DNA from: Beijerinckiaceae bacterium
Lineage (GTDB): Bacteria; Pseudomonadota; Alphaproteobacteria; Rhizobiales; Beijerinckiaceae
Reading direction: 5' to 3'
DNA length: 64,000 nucleotides
Assembly (NCBI GenBank): GCA_947478405.1
Contig: CANJVX010000002.1
Coordinates: 124,001-188,000, forward strand
Part shown: piece by piece, positions 1 through 11,049 of the stretch
Position numbering within the stretch: position 1 is the first letter of the stretch
Layout of the letters: each line of letters starts with the position of its first letter
Made by a program: the position numbers and the translations under genes
Notes under the pieces: model-generated
The model's input: the letters and a program-made list of their open reading frames with translations, nothing else
Told to the model about the DNA's origin: nothing
Databases searched by the model: none

Positions 1-885
1 CGGCCGCACGAGCGCACCGGCTGGCACATCGAGCCAATCAACCAGACGCGTCAGCAAAAAGCGCAAAGCAGCACCGCGCGCGAGAATAGGCAGTGCTGCA
101 ATCTCATCCGTCCCCAGTGGACGCACAGATTGATAGCCAGCCAGAAACGCCTGTCCCTTGGTGACATTAAAAGACGCGTCAGGCTCGAAGCACCAAGCGT
201 TCAGACAGATTGCTGCGTCATAGGCAAAAGCATCGGTGCAAGCGAAATAGAAATCGATCAGGCCTGACAGATGTTTTTCCAGAAAGAACACATTGTCGGG
301 AAAGAGATCGGCGTGAATGACCCCGTCTGGCAAATGCTGCGGCCAGACGCGCGACACATGCGCAAGTTCGTCGGCAATCAGCGTCTCAAGCCCCGGCGTG
401 ATTTCATGCGCACGCAGCCGCGCGCCCTCAAACAAAGGCGCCCAGCCTGACAGCGACAAAGAATTGGTCCGGCGCATCGGAAAATCAGCGCCCGCCAGAT
501 GCAGGCGCGCCAGACCCGCGCCTACTTCCGCGCAATGGGCAGCACTGGGGCGGCGCACAGACATGCCTTCCAGAAAAGACACCATAGCCGCAGGGCGACC
601 TGCGATCCGGCCCAATGCCTCGCCATTTTTCGCGCGGACGGGCTGAGGACAGCTGAGCCCGTGCGCGGCCAGGTGATCCATGAGATTCAGAAAAAACGGC
701 AGCTCGGCTTCATTCACCCGCTTCTCGTAGAGAGTGAGAATGAACGTGCCCTTTTCGGTGCGCAGCAGGTAATTGGAATTTTCGACGCCTTCGGCAATGC
801 CCTTCAGCGACAGGACGGCGCCCAGATCATAGGCCGCGAGAAATGCGTCCAGATCCTCATCCGTGACTTCCGTATAAACAGCCAT
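1..885 (-). CDS. thrB: Homoserine kinase (type II, APH-like fold), 3' end truncated by window start
   Basis: Reverse-strand translation from ATG at 885: [57 protein letters not shown]...; includes the [14 protein letters not shown] motif. Not in the ORF track because it runs off the edge. Confidence 0.9.
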   Translation of the reverse strand, partial: MAVYTEVTDEDLDAFLAAYDLGAVLSLKGIAEGVENSNYLLRTEKGTFILTLYEKRVNEAELPFFLNLMDHLAAHGLSCPQPVRAKNGEALGRIAGRPAAMVSFLEGMSVRRPSAAHCAEVGAGLARLHLAGADFPMRRTNSLSLSGWAPLFEGARLRAHEITPGLETLIADELAHVSRVWPQHLPDGVIHADLFPDNVFFLEKHLSGLIDFYFACTDAFAYDAAICLNAWCFEPDASFNVTKGQAFLAGYQSVRPLGTDEIAALPILARGAALRFLLTRLVDWLDVPAGALVRP

Positions 886-944
886 GGCCCAGCCCCCTGC
901 TGCCCCGTGTTAGCCTCGGGCCGAGGGGAAATCCAGCTTTTCTG

Positions 945-1027
945 ACGTCCTTGCGGGCAAAGCGAAGCAATCCGGAGGCCCCACGATAGGCTATTCTGGA
1001 TGGCGCACGCTGCGCTCGCAATGACGG
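945..1027. repeat. Dispersed palindromic intergenic repeat, degenerate copy
   Basis: gacgtccttgcgggcaaagcgaagcaatccgg...ggatggcgcacgctgcgctcgcaatgacgg. Confidence 0.75.
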
Positions 1028-1082
1028 CGCAAGCGGCCCGCCACCCTCGCCAGCCTCCCCATCCTTCGCTAGAACCAATCCC

Positions 1083-1991
1083 ATGTTCGCAATCTCTCCC
1101 TGGCTCTGGGCCGCTTTCACAGTCGCCGCCTCTGCCGCACAGACGGCGCGCAATGCCATGCAGCGCGATCTCATCGACAAGCTCGGCACAGCCGGCGCCA
1201 CCCATGTGCGCTTCATCTTCGCCTTTCCCTTCGCCCTGCTCTTTCTGCTGGTGCAATGGCCGTTGATCGACCTGCCTTTGCCTGTACCATCCCAACAGAC
1301 GATCCTGTGGGCGACCTTCGCCCCCGCCGCGCAAACTGCCGCCACGGCTTTGATGCTGGCCGCCATGCGCAAACGCGCCTTTGTTGTGGCCATTGCTTTC
1401 ACCAAAACCGAACCGCTCATCATCGCCTTGGTCAGCGTTCTGGTGCTGCATGAAATTCCCTCTGCCCCCGTGGCAGCCGCCATTCTGATTGCCACGGCGG
1501 GCGTGATGCTGATGTCCTGGCCGCAGCGCGAGGCAGACGCTGAAATGCTCTTTGCCGATTGGACGCCCGCTTTGATGGGCCTGGGCGCAGGCGCCTGTTT
1601 TGCCATGTCGGCAACGAGCTATCGGGTTGCTATTCTCACACTCGAGACACCCTCATTCGTGCTCGCGGCAACAACCACACTCGTGCTGGGCCTTGGCATT
1701 CAGAGTGTGGCCATTTTGCTGTGGTTGTTTGCGCGGGATCGCACGACATTGCGCGCCATTCTCGCCCATTGGCGCCCCTCGCTTCTGGCAGGATTCATGG
1801 GCGCGCTGGCCTCGCAATTTTGGTTTCTGGCTTTTGCGATTTCGACAGCTGCCAAAGTGCGCACATTGGCGCTGATCGAAGTGCCCTTCGCGCAGATCGT
1901 CTCGGGCCGGATCAAGCAGAAAGTATCGCTGCGCGAATATGCCGGCATGGCATTGGTAATCGCCGGCATTGTGCTGTTGCTGAACGCTTAG
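1083..1991 (+). CDS. EamA/DMT-family transporter
   Basis: 302 aa, about 10 hydrophobic segments, typical DMT layout ([26 protein letters not shown]). Confidence 0.8.
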   Translation: MFAISPWLWAAFTVAASAAQTARNAMQRDLIDKLGTAGATHVRFIFAFPFALLFLLVQWPLIDLPLPVPSQQTILWATFAPAAQTAATALMLAAMRKRAFVVAIAFTKTEPLIIALVSVLVLHEIPSAPVAAAILIATAGVMLMSWPQREADAEMLFADWTPALMGLGAGACFAMSATSYRVAILTLETPSFVLAATTTLVLGLGIQSVAILLWLFARDRTTLRAILAHWRPSLLAGFMGALASQFWFLAFAISTAAKVRTLALIEVPFAQIVSGRIKQKVSLREYAGMALVIAGIVLLLNA

Positions 1992-2944
1992 ACCGTCTCG
2001 CGCAATTCGCGGGGCAGCGGGAAGAACATCGTCTCATCAGCAATGGTCAGCGTCTCGATGGTGACATCGGCGCGCGCACGAAACGCCTCGACAATTTCAT
2101 CAATCAAAATTTCCGGCGCTGAGGCACCCGCCGTCAGACCGATGCGTGTTATGCCCTGCAATTCATCCCACGGAATCTCATCGGCCCGCAGAATCAGCCG
2201 CGCCACACGACAGCCTTCGCTTTCAGCCACTTCGCGCAAACGCTGCGAATTGGACGAATTGGGCGAGCCCACCACCAGCATGGCCTCGACCTTGGGCGCA
2301 ACCGCCTTGACCGCTTCCTGACGATTGGTGGTGGCGTAGCAAATATCTTCCTTATGGGGCCCATGAATGGCCGGGAAGCGCGCTTTCAGCGCCGCCACCA
2401 TTTCCACCGTGTCATCGACGGACAGCGTGGTCTGTGTCGCGAAAGCCAATTCCGTGTCAGCTGGCACTTTGAGGGCAGCCACATCAGCCACGGTTTCAAC
2501 GAGGGTCACAGCACCCTCGGGCAATTGACCTATCGTGCCGACGACTTCAGGATGACCCGCGTGACCGATAAGAATGACGAGCCGCCCGCGCTTGTGATGA
2601 ATCTCTGCCTCACGATGCACTTTCGTCACCAAGGGGCAGGTCGCATCAATCGCCAAAAGATTGCGGGCGCGCGCGGCAGCAGGAATGGATTTGGGCACGC
2701 CATGGGCGGAGAAAATCACCGGCGCATCGGTCTGCGGCACTTCATCGAGCTCCTCGACGAAAATCGCGCCCTTCTTCTTCAGATCATCAACGACATATTT
2801 ATTGTGCACGATCTCATGGCGCACATAGACCGGCGCTCCGTGCTTTTCGAGCGCCCTTTCGACGACATGAATGGCGCGCACCACACCCGCACAAAAGCCG
2901 CGGGGCGCACACAGGAAAAGCGTTACTTTCGGGCGGGCAGACAT
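1988..2944 (-). CDS. ispH: 4-hydroxy-3-methylbut-2-enyl diphosphate reductase
   Basis: 318 aa; [33 protein letters not shown] and [11 protein letters not shown] motifs of IspH/LytB. Confidence 0.97.
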   Translation of the reverse strand: MSARPKVTLFLCAPRGFCAGVVRAIHVVERALEKHGAPVYVRHEIVHNKYVVDDLKKKGAIFVEELDEVPQTDAPVIFSAHGVPKSIPAAARARNLLAIDATCPLVTKVHREAEIHHKRGRLVILIGHAGHPEVVGTIGQLPEGAVTLVETVADVAALKVPADTELAFATQTTLSVDDTVEMVAALKARFPAIHGPHKEDICYATTNRQEAVKAVAPKVEAMLVVGSPNSSNSQRLREVAESEGCRVARLILRADEIPWDELQGITRIGLTAGASAPEILIDEIVEAFRARADVTIETLTIADETMFFPLPRELRETV

Positions 2945-3086
2945 GGTCGCGGGGCAAGCTCCTCAGGGCCTCCTTTGTGGGCGAGCCCTGCGGTCAGGTC
3001 AAGACGGGCCAGCAGCAAGGCCCCTCGCAATTGAGCCCCAATGGCCTATGTTGCTCGGGTTCCTTTATTCTTTTGATGAGCCTGCC

Positions 3087-4958
3087 ATGACCGATCCGGG
3101 CCCCAATAATGGCTTTCTGATTTCCATCCTGATCTTTCTGGGCAGCGCTGTCATTGCGGTCCCCCTGTTTCGCTTTGCGGGATTGGGCGCTGTGATTGGC
3201 TATCTCTTTGCCGGTGTCGCCATTGGCCCGTCAGGCTTTGGCCTGATCTCGGATGCCGCCACCACGCTCGACATTGCCGAGCTGGGCGTTGTGCTCTTGC
3301 TTTTCATCGTCGGGCTAGAACTGAAACCCTCGCGGCTGGCAGCGATGCGCGCTGATATTTTGCTGCTGGGCTCGGCACAAATGGTGGTGACAGCTGCAGC
3401 CATTGCGGCCTGTGTGCTGGCCCTTTTTCCCATTCCCTTCTGGGGTGGTGTGGTGACCGGCGTGGCGCTTGCTTTCTCAGCCACGGCTGTGGCGCTGCAA
3501 TTGCTTGAAGAGCGAGGTGCGGCGCAAAGCGCTTATGGACGGCGCGCCTTTGCTGTTCTTCTGATGCAGGACATGCTGGTCGTGCCGGTGCTTGCACTCG
3601 TGCCATTGGTGGCACCACGCGTTGAGACCAATGACTGGCACGCCACACTCACCCATCTTGGCATTGGCGCAGCCTCCATTGCTGCGGTTGTTTTTGCGGG
3701 CCGCTATTTGCTCAATCCGCTGTTTCGGATTCTGGCCCATGCGGGTGCGCGCGAAGTGATGACGGCTTCTGCTTTGCTGGTGGTGCTGGGCACGGCCATG
3801 CTGATGGAACATGCTGGCATGTCCATGGCGCTGGGCGCCTTTCTCGCAGGGCTGATGCTTTCCGAAAGCGCCTTCCGGCATGAGCTTGAAGCCAATATCG
3901 AGCCCTTTCGCGGACTTTTGATGGGCCTATTCTTCATGTCGGTGGGCATGTCCATTGATCTGGCCTTGGTAGCGCGCCAGGCCTTTTTGTTGATCGCCTG
4001 TTCCATCGGCGTGATCGTGCTGAAAAGCATCATCGTCTATGGCCTCATGCGCCTGTCGCGCTCGACCCATTGCGAAAGTCTCTCGGCGGCGGGCGTGCTC
4101 ACACCGGCGGGTGAATTTTCTTTCGTGCTTTTCCCACTCGCCGCCTCTTACACTTTGCTGCGGCCTGAAACTGCCAATCTGCTTTCAGCACTGGCCGCTC
4201 TCACCATGGTGACGGGGCCGCTGGTTGCCAAACTGATTGAAAAAATCTCCGAGCGTACACGCGGGCCCGATGAGCCTTTGCCTGCAGAAGGCGTGCCTGA
4301 TGGTGCGCGCGGTAATGTGCTTGTCATCGGCTTTGGTCGCTTTGGACAAATGGCCGTGCAGGTTCTGCTCGCCGCGCGCATGGATGTGACGGTGATCGAC
4401 AATGACATCGAGCGCATTCGCAATGCTGCGCGCTTCGGCTTCAAAGTCTATTATGGCGATGGCACACGTCTCGACGTGCTACACGCATCAGGCGCGAGCG
4501 AAGCACGCATCATTGCCATTTGCGTCGACAGGAAAGATCAGGCCTCGCTGATTGTGGAGCTTTTGAAACAGCATTTCCCGCTGGCGCGCATCCATGTGCG
4601 GGCCTTTGACCGCATTCATGCCATCGAGCTTTACAAAAGGGGCGCGGATTTTCTGGTGCGCGAGACATTCGAATCCGCCCTCGAATTTGGCGGTCAGACC
4701 TTGGCCGAGCTGATCGAGGATCCCGCCCAAGTCGCCGATGCGGTCGATGATGTGCGCCGCCGCGATCTGGCGCGCCTGTCCCTACAGCAAGCGGGGGCAA
4801 GCTTCCCCGACGCGGTTGCGGCCATCCGCATTGTGCCCGAACCGCTCACACCCCCGCTTAAAAAGGCGCGGGGACTATCGGATGAGACGCAGGATATTGT
4901 AGAGAGGGCCTCAGATGCGGCGGTACCTCCCGACCGCGCCAGCGAAAAGACCTCATGA
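3087..4958 (+). CDS. CPA2-type monovalent cation:proton antiporter with C-terminal TrkA-N/RCK domain (KefB/C-like)
   Basis: In-frame ATG at 3087 (MTDPGPNNGFLISILIFLGSAV); multi-TM Na/H exchanger domain followed by NVLVIGFGRFGQMAVQVL nucleotide-binding domain. Confidence 0.88.
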   Translation: MTDPGPNNGFLISILIFLGSAVIAVPLFRFAGLGAVIGYLFAGVAIGPSGFGLISDAATTLDIAELGVVLLLFIVGLELKPSRLAAMRADILLLGSAQMVVTAAAIAACVLALFPIPFWGGVVTGVALAFSATAVALQLLEERGAAQSAYGRRAFAVLLMQDMLVVPVLALVPLVAPRVETNDWHATLTHLGIGAASIAAVVFAGRYLLNPLFRILAHAGAREVMTASALLVVLGTAMLMEHAGMSMALGAFLAGLMLSESAFRHELEANIEPFRGLLMGLFFMSVGMSIDLALVARQAFLLIACSIGVIVLKSIIVYGLMRLSRSTHCESLSAAGVLTPAGEFSFVLFPLAASYTLLRPETANLLSALAALTMVTGPLVAKLIEKISERTRGPDEPLPAEGVPDGARGNVLVIGFGRFGQMAVQVLLAARMDVTVIDNDIERIRNAARFGFKVYYGDGTRLDVLHASGASEARIIAICVDRKDQASLIVELLKQHFPLARIHVRAFDRIHAIELYKRGADFLVRETFESALEFGGQTLAELIEDPAQVADAVDDVRRRDLARLSLQQAGASFPDAVAAIRIVPEPLTPPLKKARGLSDETQDIVERASDAAVPPDRASEKTS

Positions 4959-6343
4959 CCTCTCCAGATCGGCCGCGCCCGCGCGCGGTTTTCACCGAAG
5001 GCTCCATCCTGCGCCATGTACTCGTGATGACGATCACCGGGTCCATCGGACTGGTCGCGATCTTCATCGTCGATTTTCTGTCGCTGCTTTACATTTCCTG
5101 GCTTGGCGAACCGGTGCTCACCGCCGGCGTTGGCTTTGCCACGCAAATCCTGTTCTTCTTTCTCTCTCTCAACATTGGCCTCACCATTGCCGTGGGCGCG
5201 CAAGTGGGCCGGGCGCTGGGCCAAGGAGATCGCGCCAAAGCGCGGCGTATGTCGGCATCGGGCCTCGTGCATAGCTGTGCTTTGTCGGCTCTGGTCACAG
5301 CACTTGCGATTCCCTGGCGCGCTGATCTATTGATGCTGCTGGGAGCCCGAGGCGAAGCGCTGGCTGTAGCCGACACATTCTTGCTGATCGCCCTGCCCTC
5401 CAATGTCTTGCTGGCTGCAGGCATGGCTTTTTCAGGCGTGTTGCGCGCCGTGGGCGATGCCAAGCGCGCCATGTATGTGACGCTGTTTGGCGCTGTGGCG
5501 ACGGCCATTGCCGATCCGATCCTGATCTTCGGCCTGGGGCTGGGCGTGAAAGGTGCGGCCTGGACAACGGTTTTATCGCGCTTTGTCATCATGGCGATAG
5601 GCTTCTGGGGGGCCGTCAGCGTCCACGGGCTCGTGGCACGTCCCAATCCGCGTGATGCGATGGAAGATGTCGCGCCTTTGTTTGGCATTGCGGGCCCCGC
5701 CATCCTCACCAATCTCGCAGCACCTGTTGCGACCAGTTACATGCTTTCGGTCTTTGCAACTTTCGGCGAGCCTATTGTTGCGGCCTTCGCCATCATTGAT
5801 CGCGTCACGCCGGTGGCGTTTGGCTTTCTCTATGCTCTGTCGGGATCGGTCGGGCCAATCATGGCGCAGAATTATGGCGCGCGGAATATGGCGCGTGTGC
5901 GCCGCACCTTGTCGGATTGTTTTGGCGTGACCATCGTCTATACGCTCAGCGTCTGGGCGCTGCTATTTTTCGCGGCGCCTGCCGTTAACGCGATGTTCCA
6001 CGCGCAGGGCGACACCGCTGATCTGGTCACATTCTTCTGCCATTTCGGCGGCGCCGCCTGGCTCTTCCTCGGGCTGATTTTTGTGGCCAATGCGGCCTTC
6101 AACAATCTCGGCTTCCCCCTGTTCTCGACCCTGTTCAACTGGGGCCGCGCGACACTGGGGACGATCCCCTTCGTGACCTATGGCGCCCTGCAGGCGGGGC
6201 CACAGGGCGGGCTGGTGGGCATGATTGCGGGCGCTGCCCTCTTCGGCGTCATGGCGGTCACCACCGCCTATTGGGCCGTTCGGCGGATGGCCAAGCGGGT
6301 AGAGGCGGAAACCACCACCGAATCATGGCTAGGCCAGCCATAA
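4955..6343 (+). CDS. MATE family efflux transporter
   Basis: 462 aa; 12 TM, MATE-type repeats; overlaps the upstream antiporter stop by 4 bp (ATGA). Confidence 0.9.
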   Translation: MTSPDRPRPRAVFTEGSILRHVLVMTITGSIGLVAIFIVDFLSLLYISWLGEPVLTAGVGFATQILFFFLSLNIGLTIAVGAQVGRALGQGDRAKARRMSASGLVHSCALSALVTALAIPWRADLLMLLGARGEALAVADTFLLIALPSNVLLAAGMAFSGVLRAVGDAKRAMYVTLFGAVATAIADPILIFGLGLGVKGAAWTTVLSRFVIMAIGFWGAVSVHGLVARPNPRDAMEDVAPLFGIAGPAILTNLAAPVATSYMLSVFATFGEPIVAAFAIIDRVTPVAFGFLYALSGSVGPIMAQNYGARNMARVRRTLSDCFGVTIVYTLSVWALLFFAAPAVNAMFHAQGDTADLVTFFCHFGGAAWLFLGLIFVANAAFNNLGFPLFSTLFNWGRATLGTIPFVTYGALQAGPQGGLVGMIAGAALFGVMAVTTAYWAVRRMAKRVEAETTTESWLGQP

Positions 6344-6485
6344 ATCCGTCGGGATCTGGGCAGAAAATCCGGTTTCTGGCGGGGAATTGGTCGACCACCT
6401 TGCGAAAGTGGCCCGCGGCTGGTTATTTCATGCTCGCAAAACATGCGTCCGGCTCGCAACCGACGCCTTAGAAGCAGGATTTAGG

Positions 6486-6974
6486 ATGATGGCGGCACAA
6501 GCTGAACTGAAAGTCCGATTCTCTGGTCTGGGCCTTTGCCGGCCTTTGGGCCTCGCGCTGGTCATGACATGCGGATTTGCCGCGCCTGCCTTCGCGCAAT
6601 CAACCTGCGAGGCTGACATTGGCAAGATGCAGCAAAAGCGCATGGACATCATCGGAAGCCTGAACAAGATGCAGCAGAAAAATCAGGGCAAGCTGGATGC
6701 AACAGAGGCCTGCCCAAAACTGCGTACGCTCGCCACCCTCGAGAAGGATGTGCAAGCCTATATGGAAAAGAACCAGTCGTGGTGCAATATTCCTGAAGAG
6801 GCTGTGGCCAATATCAAAGAGACCCAGAGCAAGACGGTGCAAGTTGCCAATCAGGCCTGCAACATTGCTGCGCAAATCAAGAAGCAGCAGCAGCAGCAAC
6901 AACAGCAAGCGCAGGGCGGCGGTATTCCAGGCTTTGCACCGCCCGCACCGAAATTGCCGTCAGGCCCGCTGTGA
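6486..6974 (+). CDS. Hypothetical secreted protein with Gln-rich tail
   Basis: Signal peptide-like N-terminus (LALVMTCGFAAPAFAQ), two CxxD/Cys-containing helices, polyQ run (KKQQQQQQQQAQ). Start chosen at MMAAQAEL. Confidence 0.65.
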   Translation: MMAAQAELKVRFSGLGLCRPLGLALVMTCGFAAPAFAQSTCEADIGKMQQKRMDIIGSLNKMQQKNQGKLDATEACPKLRTLATLEKDVQAYMEKNQSWCNIPEEAVANIKETQSKTVQVANQACNIAAQIKKQQQQQQQQAQGGGIPGFAPPAPKLPSGPL

Positions 6975-7915
6975 TCGACACGGGAGAAAGGTCTTCGGGC
7001 GCACCCGACCTCCTGCCCGATTCTGTTTCGACTCATTTCTCGCTTCGCCTCGCACCCGCGATCTGGGTGCCCTTCATCCAGCTCGCGCGCATTGATCGCC
7101 CCATTGGCTGGTGGCTTTTACTTCTGCCTTGCTGGTGGTCATCCGCGCTGGCCTCGGTTGCACTGAAGCAACCACTTCATATCATCCACCTTCTGCTATT
7201 CTTCATCGGCGCTATTGCGATGCGTGGCGCCGGCTCGACTTACAATGACCTGGTTGATCGCGAGATTGATGCAGGCGTCGAGCGCACATGCGGGCGGCCA
7301 TTACCCTCGGGCCGCGTCTCCGTGCAGGCAGCGAAAGCTTTCATGTTCGCGCAATGCGGTATTGGCGCCCTGGTTCTGTTCAGCCTGAATGAAGCTGCCA
7401 TCATCACCGGTCTTTTCTCGTTGCTGATCGTGGCCGTCTATCCCTTCATGAAACGCATCACATCCTGGCCACAAGCGGTGCTCGGGCTGGCCTTCGCTTG
7501 GGGCGGATTGATGGGCTGGGTCGCGCTGGAGGGTCGCCTGTCGGCCCCCGCCTTCGTGATCTATCTTGCCGCAATCTTCTGGACGATGGGCTATGACACG
7601 ATCTATGCGCTGCAGGATGCGCGCGATGATGCGCTGGTTGGCATTAAATCCACAGCGCGCCTCTTTGGCGAACATGTGCGTCTGGCTGTTGGGCTGCTTT
7701 ATGGCGGCGCAGTTCTGGCGGCCGGTGTCGCTTTCTACCTCTCACATGTGGGTCTGACAGCCTGGGCCGGGCTGTTTTGTTTTGCCGCGCATCTAGCGGT
7801 GCAGATTTTCATGATCGACCCGCCTGACACCAAGCGCTCCCTGATGCTCTTTCGTGCCAATCGCGATGCTGGCCTCATTCTCTTCGCAGGTCTGGGGCTC
7901 AACACGTTTCTGTAA
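6971..7915 (+). CDS. ubiA: 4-hydroxybenzoate octaprenyltransferase
   Basis: 314 aa UbiA family; GSTYNDLVDREIDAGVERTCGRPLPSG motif; GTG start overlapping the upstream TGA. Confidence 0.93.
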   Translation: MIDTGERSSGAPDLLPDSVSTHFSLRLAPAIWVPFIQLARIDRPIGWWLLLLPCWWSSALASVALKQPLHIIHLLLFFIGAIAMRGAGSTYNDLVDREIDAGVERTCGRPLPSGRVSVQAAKAFMFAQCGIGALVLFSLNEAAIITGLFSLLIVAVYPFMKRITSWPQAVLGLAFAWGGLMGWVALEGRLSAPAFVIYLAAIFWTMGYDTIYALQDARDDALVGIKSTARLFGEHVRLAVGLLYGGAVLAAGVAFYLSHVGLTAWAGLFCFAAHLAVQIFMIDPPDTKRSLMLFRANRDAGLILFAGLGLNTFL

Positions 7916-7998
7916 TTCAGATTGCAAGACGAATCTGGGGAACCCGCGCTGGCTTATCTGGTTGACCTCCGGCAGGAACCAGAATGCGGACGTGAACA

Positions 7999-8172
7999 AT
8001 GCTAAAATGGGCGCTGATCTTTTTTGTGGTTTCCATCATCGCAGGCGGGCTCGGCTTCACCGGCCTTTCGGCCGCAACCGCCGGCCTGGCGCGCATCCTG
8101 TTCACCATTGCCCTGACGATCTTTCTGATCTTCCTGCTACTGGCTTTGGTGGCTGGCGAACTCTTTACTTAG
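7999..8172 (+). CDS. DUF1328 small membrane protein (57 aa)
   Basis: ATG at 7999: [57 protein letters not shown]. Below the ORF-track size cutoff. Confidence 0.88.
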   Translation: MLKWALIFFVVSIIAGGLGFTGLSAATAGLARILFTIALTIFLIFLLLALVAGELFT

Positions 8173-8680
8173 GGTCAGGCATCGGGCTCACCGGTTTCAT
8201 CAGCCGCCACTCGCCCATGCGACGGCGGACCAGAAAACGCGGGCGCCGCCTGATGGCATTGGCACCGCGCCGGCGTATGACCGGCATGCGCCCAAGCATC
8301 ACAACGCCCACACAAATGTCCAGGCAGATGCGCTCTCCCGGCTCCGGTTCGATATAGCGCGGCAGAGCCAAACGGCGCGCAGTCTCAGTGAATTGCGGGA
8401 GCATATCAAAATCCTCGTCGCTCTCGCTCAAGGTGAGGCAGAGATCGGGATCGCGATGCAGCAGAGATAGGCGAATGATGCCATCATGATCACTGGCCAG
8501 AAGCACGCCGGTAAACTGCCGAAAGGGAATGGATAGGCGCATCAAAATGCCGGCAAAAATCCGCTCGACGATCGCGCGCCCCTCGTCCAGCGCAACAAGG
8601 CGCACACCATAATCGGCACGTGGATCGGATTGGCAGATCTGGATAGCAAAGGACAGCATGCGTGCGAGCATGCAGCGCAT
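8165..8680 (-). CDS. DUF6101-like conserved hypothetical protein
   Basis: 171 aa; [32 protein letters not shown]... resembles a conserved Rhizobiales hypothetical family; convergent overlap with the DUF1328 gene. Confidence 0.6.
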   Translation of the reverse strand: MRCMLARMLSFAIQICQSDPRADYGVRLVALDEGRAIVERIFAGILMRLSIPFRQFTGVLLASDHDGIIRLSLLHRDPDLCLTLSESDEDFDMLPQFTETARRLALPRYIEPEPGERICLDICVGVVMLGRMPVIRRRGANAIRRRPRFLVRRRMGEWRLMKPVSPMPDPK

Positions 8681-8771
8681 CAGCGCGCGGACTTGCTAAG
8701 AAAGACAGTAAAAAAACCGTCAAAAACCGAAGACGGCAAGCAAAGCGTAAGGCCGACGAGTCAAATTTGAA

Positions 8772-10151
8772 TTAGATGCGGCAGGTTGAAAACACCGGTT
8801 CGACCGAACCCGCCCAAGCCCCGCGGAAATTTTTGATCAGCTCCTGAGCAGCCAGTTTGCCGCTTGCGATGCGCACATCGAGAATATCGAGATGATGCGT
8901 TTCATCGTTGCCCTGCGCATCATGTCGCGCGCGCTTGGCCAGACCCGCGCGCGCAATGGCAAGAACCTCGTGGCCAATCTCCTGCAAAGAGCGCCCCGCA
9001 ATTTGCGCGCCAAGCCCCTGCACCGGAACCGCATCGCGCAAAGCCTGACGCTCATTGGCACTCCAGCCCTTCACCACATCCCAAGCCGCATCAAGCGATG
9101 TGGTGTCGTAGAGCAAGCCAACGAAGAGCGCCGATAGCGCCGTCATATGGGCGGGCGAGCCAGCATCGGCGCCGCGCATTTCCAGAAAGCGCTTCAACCG
9201 CACTTCCGGAAAAATGGTGGAGAGGTGATTGGCCCAATCTGACAGCGTGGCGCGCTCGCCGGGCAATTGCGGCAGCTTGCCATCCAGAAGCGCGCGGAAG
9301 TCAGCGCCCGCCACATCGTGATAGGTGTCGCCGCGTTTGACAAAATACATCGGCACCTGCAACGCATAATCGACATAGCGCTCAAAACCCATGCCTTGTT
9401 CAAAGGCGAAGGGCAGCATGCCAGCGCGATTATTATCCGTATCGCGCCAGATTTCGGAGCGCTCCGACAGGCGGCCATTGAGCTGGCCTTGCGTGAAGGG
9501 TGAATTGGCGAAGAGGGCTGTTGCCAAAGGCTGCAGCGCGACCGACACGCGCAGCTTTTTTACCATGTCAGTTTCAGATGCGAAATCGAGATTCACCTGC
9601 ACGGTGCAGGTGCGATACATCATGTCGAGGCCGCGTGTGCCGACCTTGGGCATATAGGCCGTCATGATCTTGTAGCGGCTCTTGGGCATGACCGGCGTCT
9701 GATCGAGCGTCCAAACCGGGCTCATACCCAGCGACAGAAAGCCGATGCCATTTTGCACCGCTGCTTCATTGGCAATCTTCAGATGAGCATCGAGTTCAGC
9801 GCGCGTCTGGTGAATATTTTCGAGTGGCGCGCCTGACAATTCAAACTGCCCGCCCGGCTCCAGCGAAATGGCGCCACCACCCGCCTCGTCAAACAGGCCA
9901 ATCAGCGCCTCGCCATCATTGATGGGCGCCCAGCCGGTTTTGTCCTGCATGCCTTCAAGCAGCGCGCGGATGCCGCCCTGTGGCCTGCGGCCCTCATAGG
10001 GCACGGGCGCGAAATCGCTCAAATAGAAAGGGATCTTCTCGTGTTCGGTGCCAATGAGAAATTCACCAGGCGCCTTGCAACCAGCCTCGAACCACGCGAC
10101 GAGCTCGTCACGCGACGCAACAGGCGTCAAATCGGTTACATCGCGGGCCAT
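8772..10151 (-). CDS. gshA: Glutamate--cysteine ligase (plant/alphaproteobacterial type)
   Basis: Start at MARDVTDLTPV; FLIGTEHEKIPFY, EPGGQFELSGAPLENIHQT and MPKVGTRGLDMMYRTCTVQVNLDF motifs. Confidence 0.95.
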   Translation of the reverse strand: MARDVTDLTPVASRDELVAWFEAGCKAPGEFLIGTEHEKIPFYLSDFAPVPYEGRRPQGGIRALLEGMQDKTGWAPINDGEALIGLFDEAGGGAISLEPGGQFELSGAPLENIHQTRAELDAHLKIANEAAVQNGIGFLSLGMSPVWTLDQTPVMPKSRYKIMTAYMPKVGTRGLDMMYRTCTVQVNLDFASETDMVKKLRVSVALQPLATALFANSPFTQGQLNGRLSERSEIWRDTDNNRAGMLPFAFEQGMGFERYVDYALQVPMYFVKRGDTYHDVAGADFRALLDGKLPQLPGERATLSDWANHLSTIFPEVRLKRFLEMRGADAGSPAHMTALSALFVGLLYDTTSLDAAWDVVKGWSANERQALRDAVPVQGLGAQIAGRSLQEIGHEVLAIARAGLAKRARHDAQGNDETHHLDILDVRIASGKLAAQELIKNFRGAWAGSVEPVFSTCRI

Positions 10152-10308
10152 TTCGCTCCAAAACCTTGCTTGCTTATCTGGCCCGCTTGGTGGCCTCCTG
10201 CCTACATAGGCCGCCTTGGCGACCCTGACAATGGGACCACCCAGGGGCTGGTATTGGGCGGGCAGCACCGCTAATGCTGGGGTCAAAGCCAGACCCGAGG
10301 GAAAAGCC

Positions 10309-11049
10309 TTGTCGCTCTATGATTTCTCAAGCCCACGCCTGTTTGTCGACGCACCCCTCGGGCCAGAGACCGAGATAGCACCCACCAAGGACCAGTCGAA
10401 TTATCTCCTGAACGTATTACGTCTGGGTGACGGCGACGCCGTGCTGGCCTTCAATGGCCGCGATGGCGAATGGCGCATGGCCATCCGCGCTTTATCCCGC
10501 AAACAGGTGGTTCTGGTCGCCCACGAGCGCACACGCGAACAGACAGAGCCCTGCGATCTGCATTATCTCTTCGCGCCCTTGAAACATGCCCGCCTCGATT
10601 ATGTCGTGCAAAAGGCGGTGGAGATGGGAGCAGGCCTTCTGCAGCCGGTGATAACCCGCCGCACGCAGAATGGCCGCATCAATCTGGAGCGCATGCAGGC
10701 CAATGCGATTGAAGCGGCCGAGCAATGCGGCATACTTTGCGTGCCAGATGTGAAAGACGGCGTGAAGCTCGACAAGCTTCTGAGCCAATGGTCCGATAGT
10801 CGCCGCCTGATTTTTTGTGATGAAGATGCGCCCATTGCCGACCCCGTGGCCGCATTGCGCACATTGGCGCGCGGACCGCTGGCAGTGATCATCGGACCCG
10901 AAGGTGGCTTTGACCCGCAGGAGCGCGAATGGCTGCTGCGGGTACCACATGTGACGCGTCTGTCATTGGGCCCGCGCATTTTGCGCGGCGACACGGCGGG
11001 CGTGGCCGCGCTCGCCGTGGTGCAGGCCGCGCTCGGCGATTGGGCTTAG
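10309..11049 (+). CDS. rsmE: 16S rRNA (uracil(1498)-N(3))-methyltransferase
   Basis: YDFSSPRLFVDAPL... IIGPEGGFDPQE... LSLGPRILRGDTAGVAAL, the RsmE SPOUT motif. Start uncertain (TTG at 10309 inferred). Confidence 0.92.
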   Translation: MSLYDFSSPRLFVDAPLGPETEIAPTKDQSNYLLNVLRLGDGDAVLAFNGRDGEWRMAIRALSRKQVVLVAHERTREQTEPCDLHYLFAPLKHARLDYVVQKAVEMGAGLLQPVITRRTQNGRINLERMQANAIEAAEQCGILCVPDVKDGVKLDKLLSQWSDSRRLIFCDEDAPIADPVAALRTLARGPLAVIIGPEGGFDPQEREWLLRVPHVTRLSLGPRILRGDTAGVAALAVVQAALGDWA

